Below, piece after piece: positions 8,757 to 16,934 of a stretch of DNA of 64,000 bases. The notes beneath the pieces are model-generated. The model saw only the letters and a list, made by a program, of their open reading frames with translations. It was not told the origin of the DNA and did not search any database. The DNA is from Rhizobium bangladeshense. Its GTDB lineage: Bacteria > Pseudomonadota > Alphaproteobacteria > Rhizobiales > Rhizobiaceae. The DNA lies in assembly GCF_001662075.1 (NCBI RefSeq), contig NZ_LYPL01000004.1, forward strand, positions 62,001 to 126,000, in the 5' to 3' direction. Position numbers and translations under genes: made by a program. Position 1 is the stretch's first letter, and each line of letters begins with the position of its first letter.

Positions 8757-9905
8757 GTGGCCAAACCCAAGGCATCATTGACCGCCGTCGAGCGCCGTGC
8801 CGAAGAACTCGACACCATTGCCGCCGTGCTGCCGCTCGAGCGCCGCGACGAACTCGCCGAACTGCTCACCGACCAGGATGTCGAGACGCTGCGCCATCTC
8901 GTCAACCAGGGCATGGGCGACAACACGCTGCGGGCATTAACCTCGGATCTGACCTATCTCGAAGCCTGGGGGTTGGCGGCGACCGGACGCTCCCTGCCCT
9001 GGCCCGCGCCCGAGGCGCTGCTTTTGAAATTTGTCGCCCATCACCTCTGGGACCCAGAGCGCCGCGAGACCGATGCGGATCACGGCATGCCGGCGGAGGT
9101 CGACGAAAACCTTCGGAGCCAGGGGTTTCTCAAATCCGTCGGCCCGCACGCGCCAGCAACGGTGCGGCGGCGACTGGCGAACTGGTCGACACTAACAAAG
9201 TGGCGCGGGCTTGATGGTGATTTCGCCTCCCCTGCCCTCAAATCAGCCATTCGGCTGGCGATCCGAGCCGCGCCAAGACAACGTCTTCGCAAGAGCGCCA
9301 AGGCGGTCACCGGCGATGTGCTGGCCAGACTGCTGGCGACCTGCGCGACCGACAGTCTGCGCGATCTCCGGGACCGGGCGATCCTGATGGTCGCCTTTGC
9401 CTCCGGCGGCCGGCGGCGCAGCGAGATCGCCGGGCTGCGCCGCGAACGGTTGACCGTCGAGCCGCCCATTCCGGTCGAAGGCGGGAGCCCCCTCCCCTCT
9501 CTCGCCATCCATCTCGGCCGCACCAAGACGACCTCCGGCGAGCAGGACGACGTGGTCTATCTGACCGGCCGGCCGGTGGATGCGCTGAATGCCTGGATGG
9601 TGGCCGCGAAGATCGAGAGCGGCAGCGTGTTTCGGGCGATCGGGCGATGGGGGACTGTGTCGCGACGGGCGATCGATCCGCAGTCGGTCAATGCGATCAT
9701 CAAGCAGCGGGTGGAACTGGCTGGATTGGAGCCGGGGGAATTTTCCGCGCACGGGCTACGATCTGGATATCTGACGGAAGCGGCGAACCGTGGCATCCCC
9801 CTGCCCGAGGCGATGGAGCAGTCTCGCCACCGGTCGGTGCAGCAGGCATCAAGCTACTACAATAATGCTACGCGTCGAAGCGGACGGGCTGCCCGTATGC
9901 TTTAA
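8757..9905 (+). CDS. Tyrosine site-specific recombinase (phage integrase family)
   Basis: The product is 382 residues from the GTG at 8757, which has GGAG eight bases upstream; a longer frame opens at TTG 8676 without a ribosome site. Catalytic residues are visible: first Arg in GRRRSEIAGL, then HGLR (His and second Arg), then RHRSVQQASSYYN (His and Tyr nucleophile). An N-terminal SAM-like core-binding region (about 70-200) precedes the catalytic domain. Such enzymes on rhizobial megaplasmids resolve plasmid multimers or move integrated elements. The adjacent palindrome at 8644 is a candidate substrate. Confidence 0.88.
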   Translation: MAKPKASLTAVERRAEELDTIAAVLPLERRDELAELLTDQDVETLRHLVNQGMGDNTLRALTSDLTYLEAWGLAATGRSLPWPAPEALLLKFVAHHLWDPERRETDADHGMPAEVDENLRSQGFLKSVGPHAPATVRRRLANWSTLTKWRGLDGDFASPALKSAIRLAIRAAPRQRLRKSAKAVTGDVLARLLATCATDSLRDLRDRAILMVAFASGGRRRSEIAGLRRERLTVEPPIPVEGGSPLPSLAIHLGRTKTTSGEQDDVVYLTGRPVDALNAWMVAAKIESGSVFRAIGRWGTVSRRAIDPQSVNAIIKQRVELAGLEPGEFSAHGLRSGYLTEAANRGIPLPEAMEQSRHRSVQQASSYYNNATRRSGRAARML

Positions 9906-10314
9906 TTGCGGAAGGAGGAGGATTTTCTTAAACCCGAGCAGCTGCATTGGACTGCAACCCCACAGCGGCCGTTTTTCCGCCCTAGCTGGTGGCAATGATT
10001 CTCGTCAGTGAACTCGCTTGGATGCTAATTTGAGTCGCCAAATGGGTTATCGCCACCGCAAAATGTATCCCTTGCGCCTATTGCTTCGAAGATTCCGGTG
10101 TACGGGTGAAAACGGCATCCGGAGATACAGCCTCGATAACATCTTGTTGTTACACAATAATGTTTAGATCTCTTTGCACGAGCGACGGTCGGCATTAAGG
10201 TTTTGTTAACCCTAAATAGCTTGCCAGCCTGTTAGAATCGATGCTTATTGCAAGCAGCGGAGTGATTAGGAAATTCCGCTCAGAAGCGCTATTTCAAGAA
10301 ATCAGGTCCGGGGA
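9906..10314 (+). promoter_or_regulatory. Upstream region of repABC, 409 bp
   Basis: No gene is visible. The right half is AT-rich compared with its surroundings and contains GTTAACCCTAAAT near 10207 and a possible promoter, TTGCCA at 10220-10225 with TTATTG about 18 bp further. The short palindrome ATTTCAAGAAAT lies 18 bp before the repA ATG. Autoregulation of repABC by RepA-RepB acting on this region is established for the family; the exact operator here is not clear to me. Confidence 0.5.
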
Positions 10315-11526
10315 ATGCCCAAAATCGCTGCAAAATTACCGCCAAAAGATGAAGACCTGATGGGGTTAATTGAGCGCCATTCTCGTTCCTTGTCGGCGCA
10401 ACTGCAAGAGCATCAGCTCGCGACCTTTCCCCCTACGGCGGAAAAGGGCATCCGCACGTTTCAGCCAGCGGAGGCAGCAAAGCTGGTCGGCGTGAAAGAA
10501 GTATATCTGCGCCAGCTCGCAAACGAGCTCGAAGGTCTCCAAGTCAGCACCAGTCCGACCGGGCGCCGGTCGTATTCCGTTGAGGACATGCACAAGATCC
10601 GCAAGCACCTCGACCAGGTGGGCCGTGGCAATCGCCGTTATCTTCCACACCGCCGCGACGATGAAGCGTTGCAGGTTATCTCGGTCATGAATTTCAAGGG
10701 CGGGTCCGGCAAAACCACGACTGCCGCTCATCTGGCCCAGTATCTCGCGCTTCGCGGCTACCGGGTGCTCGCTATCGATCTTGACCCGCAGGCGAGTCTG
10801 TCCACACTCTTTGGCAACCAGCCAGAAACCGATGTCGGCGTAAACGAGACGCTTTATGGTGCGATTCGATACGACGGCGCTCGCCCAATGGCCGAGATTG
10901 TTCGCGCGACCTACATTCCTGATCTTCATCTGATCCCCGGCAACCTCGAACTTATGGAGTTCGAACACGATACGCCGCGGGCGCTGATGAAGCGGAAGAT
11001 CGGCGATACCATGTTCTTCCACCGGATCAGCGAGGTGCTTGACCAGGTGGCACCCAATTACGACGTTGTGGTGATCGACTGCCCGCCACAACTAGGCTAC
11101 CTCACCCTCTCCGCCCTGACCGCAGCCACCTCGGTTCTGATCACCGTGCATCCGCAGATGCTCGACGTCATGTCGATGAATCAGTTTCTGTCGATGACAT
11201 CCGATCTGCTCCGGGAGATCTCATCGCACGGTGCGCGCTTCGACTATAACTGGATGCGCTATCTCGTGACGCGGTTCGAGCCGAGTGATGGGCCACAGAA
11301 CCAGATGGTCGGGTATCTCAGGGCGATTTTCGGAGAGAATGTTCTAAACTTCCCGATGCTGAAGACAACGGCCGTTTCCGACGCCGGTCTTACTAACCAG
11401 ACCCTTTTCGAGGTGGAGAGAGGCCAATTCACCCGGGCCACTTATGATCGCGCGCTTGAAGCGATGAACAACGTCAACGACGAGATCGAGTCGCTGATCA
11501 AGAAAGCATGGGGAAGAAAGTCATGA
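10315..11526 (+). CDS. repA: Plasmid partition ATPase RepA
   Basis: RepA is the ParA-type ATPase of repABC replicons. It segregates the plasmid with RepB and represses the operon. The product is 403 residues, normal for the family. The N-terminal 110 residues include an HTH-like region (AAKLVGVKEVYLRQLANEL); the deviant Walker A KGGSGKTT lies at about 127-134, Walker A' AIDLDPQAS follows, and Walker B is VVIDCPPQ. The ATG at 10315 follows CCGGGG. Its stop overlaps the repB ATG. Confidence 0.96.
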   Translation: MPKIAAKLPPKDEDLMGLIERHSRSLSAQLQEHQLATFPPTAEKGIRTFQPAEAAKLVGVKEVYLRQLANELEGLQVSTSPTGRRSYSVEDMHKIRKHLDQVGRGNRRYLPHRRDDEALQVISVMNFKGGSGKTTTAAHLAQYLALRGYRVLAIDLDPQASLSTLFGNQPETDVGVNETLYGAIRYDGARPMAEIVRATYIPDLHLIPGNLELMEFEHDTPRALMKRKIGDTMFFHRISEVLDQVAPNYDVVVIDCPPQLGYLTLSALTAATSVLITVHPQMLDVMSMNQFLSMTSDLLREISSHGARFDYNWMRYLVTRFEPSDGPQNQMVGYLRAIFGENVLNFPMLKTTAVSDAGLTNQTLFEVERGQFTRATYDRALEAMNNVNDEIESLIKKAWGRKS

Positions 11527-12566
11527 GCAGGAAGGACATCCTCCGCACCCCCAAGCCAACCGCCGCTGTCGCGGCGCCGGTTGAAAGACCGATTAAGAGC
11601 CGAAGCATTCTTCCACTCATGGGCTCCCCACCATCGGAAGGAGCGACACCGGCATCATCGCGTCTCACTAGCCAGGTTGGCGGTGCTTTCGCAGAAGGTA
11701 AGGCGAGGTTTGAGCGCGCCGAAGAAATCGAAAAACGCCTGGCTGAGGGCCAAACCATCATCGAACTCGATACGGATACGGTCGATCCATCTTTCGTTCA
11801 AGACCGCATGCCCGGTGATATTGCCGGTCTTGTTGAAGCGATCCGCGAACAAGGCCAGCAGATCCCTATTCTGGTGCGCCCTCACCCCGAGGCACCGGGG
11901 CGCTATCAAGTCGCATTTGGGCACCGTCGTTTGCGCGCAGTCTCGGAACTCAACCTGCCGGTCAAGGCGGTTGTCAGGGAACTTACAGACGAGCAGCTCG
12001 TAATTGCCCAAGGTCAGGAGAACAATGAACGCCAGGACCTGACATTCATAGAAAAGGCGCGGTTCGCCTCCCGGCTGACCGAGCAATTTTCACGAGATGT
12101 CGTGATGGCAGCGTTGTCTGTCTACAAAAGCGATCTCTCGAACATGCTGTCGGTGGTGACCCGCATCCCCACGGAAATTGTCGACGCAATCGGCTCGGCG
12201 CCCGGGATTGGCTTGAAAAGTTGGGTGGCTCTCGCCGAGCTTCTCACGCGCGACGATGACCTTGAACAGGCTTCGACTTTCCTGCGATCGGCCGAGGCGA
12301 AAGCCCTGCCCTCGCCCGACCGGTTCAAGTCGCTCGTCGCCAGCCTCAAACCTACACCAACCAAGCGCGGACTACCGGATCTCCTGACAACGCCCACGGG
12401 GCTACGTTTGGCCCAGGTAACGAAGAGCAAAACCAAGTTGGACCTGTCGATCGATCGGCGCGAGATGCCAGATTTCGCCGCCTTCGTCTTGGAGCGCTTG
12501 CCAGCGCTCTTCGAGGAGCATCGCTCCAGGAACAGCGCTCAAGACCATTTGAACAACGGAGATTAG
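11523..12566 (+). CDS. repB: Partition protein RepB (ParB family)
   Basis: RepB binds parS sites and interacts with RepA for segregation. The product is 347 residues starting MSRKDILR, the standard RepB N-terminus, with ATG overlapping the repA stop by 4 bp. The ParB N-terminal domain has GHRRLRAVSEL and EQLVIAQGQENNERQDLTF, followed by a central HTH region. The frame opens five codons earlier, but that start lies inside repA and lacks the conserved beginning. Likely targets are the sites at 13943 and 14271. Confidence 0.95.
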   Translation: MSRKDILRTPKPTAAVAAPVERPIKSRSILPLMGSPPSEGATPASSRLTSQVGGAFAEGKARFERAEEIEKRLAEGQTIIELDTDTVDPSFVQDRMPGDIAGLVEAIREQGQQIPILVRPHPEAPGRYQVAFGHRRLRAVSELNLPVKAVVRELTDEQLVIAQGQENNERQDLTFIEKARFASRLTEQFSRDVVMAALSVYKSDLSNMLSVVTRIPTEIVDAIGSAPGIGLKSWVALAELLTRDDDLEQASTFLRSAEAKALPSPDRFKSLVASLKPTPTKRGLPDLLTTPTGLRLAQVTKSKTKLDLSIDRREMPDFAAFVLERLPALFEEHRSRNSAQDHLNNGD

Positions 12567-12573
12567 CGGAAAA

Positions 12574-12626
12574 AGAAAAAGGCCCCCAAAACGTCGCCGT
12601 CGTGGAAACCTCTTTCAGATCTAAGC
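12574..12626 (-). ncRNA. Antisense RNA (ctRNA, inc-alpha) of repABC
   Basis: On the minus strand of the repB-repC gap there is a strong promoter, TTGACG at 12661-12656 and GATTCT at 12638-12633 with 17-bp spacing. It predicts a transcript from about 12626. The run GGGGGCC followed by five T at about 12587-12576 can pair with GGTTTCC upstream to form a terminator. A roughly 50-nt counter-transcribed RNA here controls repC expression and incompatibility in this replicon family. Ends are predicted, not measured. Confidence 0.8.
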
Positions 12627-12669
12627 AACCTGAGAATCGCACTTCCACGGATATTCGTCAAGAGTCTTT

Positions 12670-12695
12670 GGCACCGATTTGGTGAGCCGATTTCT
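12670..12695 (+). promoter_or_regulatory. repC leader hairpin (attenuator)
   Basis: GGCACC at 12670-12675 pairs with GGTGAGCC at 12681-12688 (one bulged A) around GATTT, followed by TTTCTTTT. This looks like the stem formed in the repC leader when antisense RNA binds, ending transcription early or hiding the repC ribosome site AAAGGTG at 12708-12714. Confidence 0.65.
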
Positions 12696-12721
12696 TTTGC
12701 CTTTTTGAAAGGTGAAAGACG

Positions 12722-13936
12722 ATGCAAACAGGAAGTGTGACGACGCCCTTCGGGCGGCGGTCGATGACGCTTGCCCTCGTGAAGCGACAAGTCGCTGCAA
12801 GAGAGATCAAGGCGGGAAAATCTGTCGAAAAATGGAAGGTCTTTCGGGACGCTTCTGAGGCCAGGGAAGCGCTCGGCCTGCAGTCGAGCAGCCTTGCTGT
12901 GCTTGACGCGCTGCTGAGTTTCTACCCGGAGAACGAATTGCGCCAGGAAGCACAGTTGGTGGTGTTTCCGTCGAACGCACAATTGATCCTGCGTGCCCAT
13001 GGCATGGCTGGAGCAACACTTCGCCGTCACCTTGCATTGCTGGTGGAATCCGGGTTGATCGTTCGGAAGGACAGCGCGAACGGCAAACGCTTCGCGCGTA
13101 AGAATAATGCTGGGGAAATCGAGAAGGCCTTCGGTTTTGATCTCTCGCCAATGCTCGCCCGATCCGAAGAACTGGCTCTCATCGCTCAGAAGGTCGTTGC
13201 CGCGCGGTCCGCTTTCAGGAAAGCCAAGGAGAACCTGACGATCTGCCGCCGTGACGTTCGCAAGCTAATTTCGGCAGCAATGGAGGAGGGAGCTGAGGGC
13301 GATTGGCCAGCCGTTGAATCAATATATGTCAAACTCGTTGCCCGCATCCCCCGTTCCCCGACCATGAACGACGTAGCTGGGATTCTGGATGAAATGGAGC
13401 TTCTTCGCGACGAGATCATCAATCAGTTGGACAATCAGCAGAATTCACAATTTAATAGCACCAATGACGCTCAATTTGAGCAGCACATACAGAATTCAAA
13501 TCCCGAATCCATCTCTGAACTTGAACCTAGCTCTGAAAAAGAGCAGGGCGCGAAGCCGAGCAAGCCCGACAAGCGAACGATCGAGCCGCTGAAGGCTTTC
13601 CCTCTTGGTGTGGTGCTGAAGGCCTGCCAACAGATTGCTGACTATGGGCCGGGCGGGGCGGTCGGAAGCTGGCGCGACCTCATGTCAGCCGCGGTGGTGG
13701 TGAGATCGATGCTGGGGATCAGCCCAACAGCTTACCAAGATGCGTGCCAGGTCATGGGGCCGGAAAACGCCGCGGTGGCGGTCGGCTGCATACTTGAGCG
13801 CGCAAATCTGATCAATACCCCAGGTGGGTACTTACGGGATCTGACGCGGCGCGCTGAGCGCGGTGAGTTTTCTCTCGGTCCTGTGATAATGGCGCTGCTC
13901 CGCAACAATGGGGGCGGCCTCCTTCGAGCCGTGTAA
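12722..13936 (+). CDS. repC: Replication initiator RepC
   Basis: RepC is the essential initiator of repABC plasmids and binds an origin inside its own gene. The product is 404 residues and begins MQTGSVTTPFGRR, the conserved RepC start. An N-terminal winged-helix domain (about 50-170, with LRRHLALLVESGLIVRKDS) binds DNA, and the C-terminal domain has the conserved VVLKACQQIADYGPGGAV and NTPGGYLRDLTRRAERGEF. AAAGGTG lies 8 bp before the ATG. Expression is controlled by the antisense RNA in the preceding gap. Confidence 0.96.
   Translation: MQTGSVTTPFGRRSMTLALVKRQVAAREIKAGKSVEKWKVFRDASEAREALGLQSSSLAVLDALLSFYPENELRQEAQLVVFPSNAQLILRAHGMAGATLRRHLALLVESGLIVRKDSANGKRFARKNNAGEIEKAFGFDLSPMLARSEELALIAQKVVAARSAFRKAKENLTICRRDVRKLISAAMEEGAEGDWPAVESIYVKLVARIPRSPTMNDVAGILDEMELLRDEIINQLDNQQNSQFNSTNDAQFEQHIQNSNPESISELEPSSEKEQGAKPSKPDKRTIEPLKAFPLGVVLKACQQIADYGPGGAVGSWRDLMSAAVVVRSMLGISPTAYQDACQVMGPENAAVAVGCILERANLINTPGGYLRDLTRRAERGEFSLGPVIMALLRNNGGGLLRAV
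13430..13535. other. AT-rich segment of repC, probable oriV
   Basis: This stretch inside repC is clearly richer in A and T than its surroundings and encodes a low-complexity Gln/Asn/Glu-rich linker (about residues 237-270). In studied repABC plasmids the origin lies in the AT-rich middle of repC, so this is the expected place. Confidence 0.55.
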
Positions 13937-13942
13937 TTGGCC

Positions 13943-13958
13943 GTTAGTTGCGACTAAC
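13943..13958. promoter_or_regulatory. parS-type site 1
   Basis: GTTAGTTGCGACTAAC is a 16-bp palindrome that fits the repABC parS pattern GTTNNNNGCNNNNAAC exactly. It lies 7 bp after the repC stop. RepB is expected to bind it. Confidence 0.8.
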
Positions 13959-14270
13959 CGCGCTAAGCGGCTCAAATGATAGGTGTTTCCGGATTGCTTG
14001 GCGTTTCCGTCGCCGTTCCGGGATTCCGCGGTCTGGCAAAGTTCGTTGTACTGCAATACCGGCGTCGCGATATTGGAGCCCGGAAGACGGAATGTATAGT
14101 GCTGGGATGCAGAGTAGCGGGTGCAGATGCGTGGGTAAATTTGACCCTACCAGCGTCTCAAATACAAACTGGTCGGAGTTTCAGTTCACAGATGATCGGG
14201 TGCAAGACAGGTGCATGCGTCGGTTCGCTCGAATTGCTCGACAGGCATCGCTGACGGGATGCTCATAGTC

Positions 14271-14286
14271 GTTAGTCGTGACTAAC
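14271..14286. promoter_or_regulatory. parS-type site 2 (variant centre)
   Basis: GTTAGTCGTGACTAAC shares the arms of site 1 (GTTAGT and ACTAAC) and the following CGC, but has GT rather than GC in the centre. It is 328 bp from site 1. Confidence 0.6.
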
Positions 14287-14299
14287 CGCCTCAAGCTAC

Positions 14300-14480
14300 T
14301 GAAATCATACCTTTTTCGAAGGTATTGACCAACGGTCTTTGTTGCCGCCAGTTTCTTCGAGTTCAGCAGCGCGCCGGCAACGAGTTCCTGGGCTTTCGAG
14401 AGATCCTTGGACCCCCGGCTGCTGCGTACTCCTGAGTTGCGTCGGATACCGGCTCAAGATCATCGGGTTTATAACGCGAT
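14300..14480 (-). pseudogene. Coding debris, possible 3' end of a lost gene
   Basis: On the minus strand two frames read like parts of one protein: KPDDLEPVSDATQEYAAAG followed, after a shift near 14395, by SKDLSKAQELVAGALLNSKK and KLAATKTVGQYLRK. Neither frame has a start. The composition is protein-like and the join is plausible, but I cannot name the family. Confidence 0.25.
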
Positions 14481-14583
14481 GATGCTGCGTGTTCACGAAC
14501 GCATCGCAGGACCGGCTAGCGGGCGCGGATCGACCCTACGCGCCGCCAGTGGGTCGTTCCTCACGGTCTTGAGAACGCATGAT

Positions 14584-15843
14584 CTAAGCTGCTCGCCCGG
14601 CGAGACAGGGGGAAGAAGAGTGGCGAGTGCCGTGCGGCGAAACCCCAAGCTTCAATCTCGGCTGACCCCCGTTTGCCAGGCGGCCTAAGCCTTCGAAAAA
14701 TGTCCGCCATGGCTTTCGCCATTTAACTTGGCGAAGCGCGGCGTCGCCCGTGCCCAACCAGCGGATGCCATCAACTGGCCAGAAGAAGCGACCGTAGGGT
14801 GGTTCTTCGAGCGAGGAGCGCCATTGCCGGGACGGCTCTGTGTGGCTTGAACTTGCGACGGCCCGTTGAGATAACGGCCCAGAGTAAAGTGACGTCGAAA
14901 TCGCATTGTGTCCTCCGGCGAAATGCCGGTTGTAGATTTCGACCAGCCGCCTCGCACTTTCGATAGACCGTAGGTGCTGAAGCAGCGATTTAGAGAGCTG
15001 TGTCTCTTCATTTCCCCGGAAGCCAAGCGCCTTCTTGATATCCCTAAGAAACCGCTTTCGGGCCGGATCGTCGACCGGATGGACATAGGGCAGGAGAATC
15101 CAATCGCCCCTGCGCCATGAGTCACCTGTAATGGCTTGCCACTCCAGTTGGAGATACGAACCGGATGCAGCCACAAACGCCCCGCTTTGCGTCTGTCGTG
15201 CTGTCGGATCCGCAGGAGTGAGCTTTTCAGCGATCGGCCCGTGTGGCGCACGCATGTAGGTCGCCAGTCTGTTTGCCGAAAAGCCTTTGGACGGAGCGTC
15301 ATCAAGTCGTATTCGGCGTCCAGCGGACGGAGCGTCAATCGGACTGTCGGGTTCTGCGCCACGGGCCGGAGGGATATCGTCGGGCCTGCCCGGCTGAAGG
15401 AAGATGACTCGCTCCGCGCCTCTCCCGAGCCACCAGTCTACAGGGTTCTCAAAGTAGTCGAGTGAAGATCGGAAGGCCGCACCGAGCTCGAAATCGGAGA
15501 GAATAAAAAGTAGGCGCTCTACGACGTCCAGATAGGGAAGAATGACCGTCTTCGCTGGCGCCATTGCCTGCAGACGATCGATGCCGTTGATGTGGTCGGC
15601 ATGAAGATGTGAAACAAAAAGCACGTCCGTCTTTCCGTCGGATGCCGCACGGTAGAGCGACAGTTCACTGTTGAAGGCGTCGCTTCGTTCCGAGCCGCAA
15701 TCATAGACATAGGAAAAGCTTGTGACGGGGCGCTCATTGGCCGAGCGTACGCCGGGCGGCCCCTCGACCGTCGAAATCAAGCCGGAGTGAAAACCGCCAT
15801 GGCCGACCGGGTGCTGGGTACGTGTGATTTTTGCGTGTTGCAT
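14584..15843 (-). CDS. MBL-fold metallohydrolase-like protein, probably 3'-truncated
   Basis: The product is 419 residues with the metallo-beta-lactamase metal-binding motif HLHADH (about residue 80) after the strand TDVLFVS. Upstream is a Y-DCGS segment usual in this group. Near the C-terminus SPHGTRHSSS resembles the PHHGS-H motif, but one His is missing and the last 25 residues (rich in S, P, R) do not look like the rest. This suggests a frameshift or truncation of the C-terminal domain. Proteins of this type sit in rhizobial accessory loci, some in conflict systems; the substrate is unknown. Confidence 0.65.
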   Translation of the reverse strand: MQHAKITRTQHPVGHGGFHSGLISTVEGPPGVRSANERPVTSFSYVYDCGSERSDAFNSELSLYRAASDGKTDVLFVSHLHADHINGIDRLQAMAPAKTVILPYLDVVERLLFILSDFELGAAFRSSLDYFENPVDWWLGRGAERVIFLQPGRPDDIPPARGAEPDSPIDAPSAGRRIRLDDAPSKGFSANRLATYMRAPHGPIAEKLTPADPTARQTQSGAFVAASGSYLQLEWQAITGDSWRRGDWILLPYVHPVDDPARKRFLRDIKKALGFRGNEETQLSKSLLQHLRSIESARRLVEIYNRHFAGGHNAISTSLYSGPLSQRAVASSSHTEPSRQWRSSLEEPPYGRFFWPVDGIRWLGTGDAALRQVKWRKPWRTFFEGLGRLANGGQPRLKLGVSPHGTRHSSSPCLAGRAA

Positions 15844-15928
15844 CTACGTCCGGATTTTCAGGGGTAAGGGTCCTCGTTGGAAGTCGAGGATCTCTCGTTC
15901 GAGAATTGGGGCGGCGTTCGACTTCGGC

Positions 15929-16429
15929 TCAAGACATGGTGGATGACGTGTGTTGCATTTTTCCGCGGCCGAGGAGGCTCGCGCGGATCTGCTCTGATTT
16001 TGTCGCGCCCGGCGTCGGGGAAGGGGAGGGTGAAGAGGGCTCTGAGTTTCGCTCACCGCCGGCTGCCTTTTGCTTCAGCCTAAGAAAGCAGTTCTGAGCC
16101 GTCATGCGATCACCCTCACTCAGAGCTTCCAGCGGCCTACCGTCCAGATCATGGCGAACGGAATCGGGCTGGGCGCTTGCGAAATAATAACGCTTCGAGT
16201 GGACAAAGGCAGCAACCGCGCGGCGCAACGTCGTCATGCCAACACCAGGTTTCAGGAGCGGGCGAATTTCCTCAAAGAGCCCGATAGCAAACGGTCGGAT
16301 AAGATCACCCGGCCTTGCCGGTAAGATCCTGACCGGACGAGCAAGCAACGCGTTTATAGCGTCTGCTTTCTGGATGTCGATCTGCGAAGCTACGATCGGG
16401 CCGCGGCTGACTGTCCAATTTTTTGCCAT
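15929..16429 (-). CDS. FinO/ProQ-family RNA chaperone
   Basis: The product is 166 residues from the ATG at 16429 (MAKNWTVSRG); the frame extends ten codons further to 16459. Residues about 35-110 form the ProQ/FinO domain: RPFAIGLFEEIRPLLKPGVG, TTLRRAVAAFVHSKRYY and VRHDLDGRPLEALSEGDR. A basic, serine- and proline-rich tail follows. Members bind structured RNAs and help sRNA-mRNA pairing; FinO itself controls plasmid conjugation through an antisense RNA. Its place 2 kb from an antisense-controlled replicon and on a conjugative plasmid is suggestive. Its RNA partners are unknown. Confidence 0.8.
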   Translation of the reverse strand: MAKNWTVSRGPIVASQIDIQKADAINALLARPVRILPARPGDLIRPFAIGLFEEIRPLLKPGVGMTTLRRAVAAFVHSKRYYFASAQPDSVRHDLDGRPLEALSEGDRMTAQNCFLRLKQKAAGGERNSEPSSPSPSPTPGATKSEQIRASLLGRGKMQHTSSTMS

Positions 16430-16640
16430 ACGTTTCGACCCATCTTCTCTTCCCTGCAAGGCTGGGACCTGCGTCGTCTACGCTATTCTTGTTGCAGAAG
16501 TGCATATTGTGGAAGTCGATCTCAAGGCCCCAACGGTGCTCCATCCTTCTATTTGGTACAAAACAGTCTGGGCAGGGACGCTATATACATACTCGCCTGC
16601 GCGAGTGGCGCCCTCTGGCAGAATCCTCTATATTGCAAAC

Positions 16641-16934
16641 ATGAGCGACGAACAGACCATATCGAACTCCACCAAGTCGGCCGTTGAAAAGGTCCTCCGT
16701 GATCGGCTTGGCCAGGCAGGGTTTTCTGGCGCCGACATTCGGGCCGATCGAGACAGCGATGGCGATCCGATCCTGCTGGTCGACGTGAAGTATGCTTATT
16801 CGGACAAGCCGATCAATTCGAAACTCACTTACGGTCTTTCCACCGAGGTGCGAAAAGCTTTGAGCGCCCTTGGCGAGACGCGGTTTCCGCATATTCGGCA
16901 TCATTTCGACGAACAGCAGAAGATCGCAAGCTAA
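16641..16934 (+). CDS. Small protein paired with HEPN-like gene
   Basis: The product is 97 residues, starting MSDEQTISNSTKSAVEKVL. A predicted helix (AVEKVLRDRL) is followed by a beta-rich segment (DPILLVDVKYAY) and a helix (STEVRKALSAL). The ATG at 16641 is the only convincing one. The next gene begins at the base after its stop, so the two are coupled. It could be the neutralising partner of a HEPN toxin. I do not recognise the family. Confidence 0.6.
   Translation: MSDEQTISNSTKSAVEKVLRDRLGQAGFSGADIRADRDSDGDPILLVDVKYAYSDKPINSKLTYGLSTEVRKALSALGETRFPHIRHHFDEQQKIAS

Larger units (their letters stand above)
13959..14583. other. Region downstream of repC, no intact gene
   Basis: Apart from the second parS-like site and protein-like debris on the minus strand at 14300-14480, I see nothing supported here. 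Two overlapping plus-strand frames of about 100 codons at 13948-14268 run across the first parS site or its edge and lack ribosome sites. Confidence 0.5.

Noticed and set aside
10366..11091. 241-codon open frame antisense to repA
   Set aside because: It lies wholly inside repA, has no ribosome site and its composition mirrors the GC-rich codon pattern of repA.
13948..14268. Small plus-strand frames downstream of repC
   Set aside because: They start at or overlap the parS site, lack ribosome sites, and two frames of similar length overlap each other.
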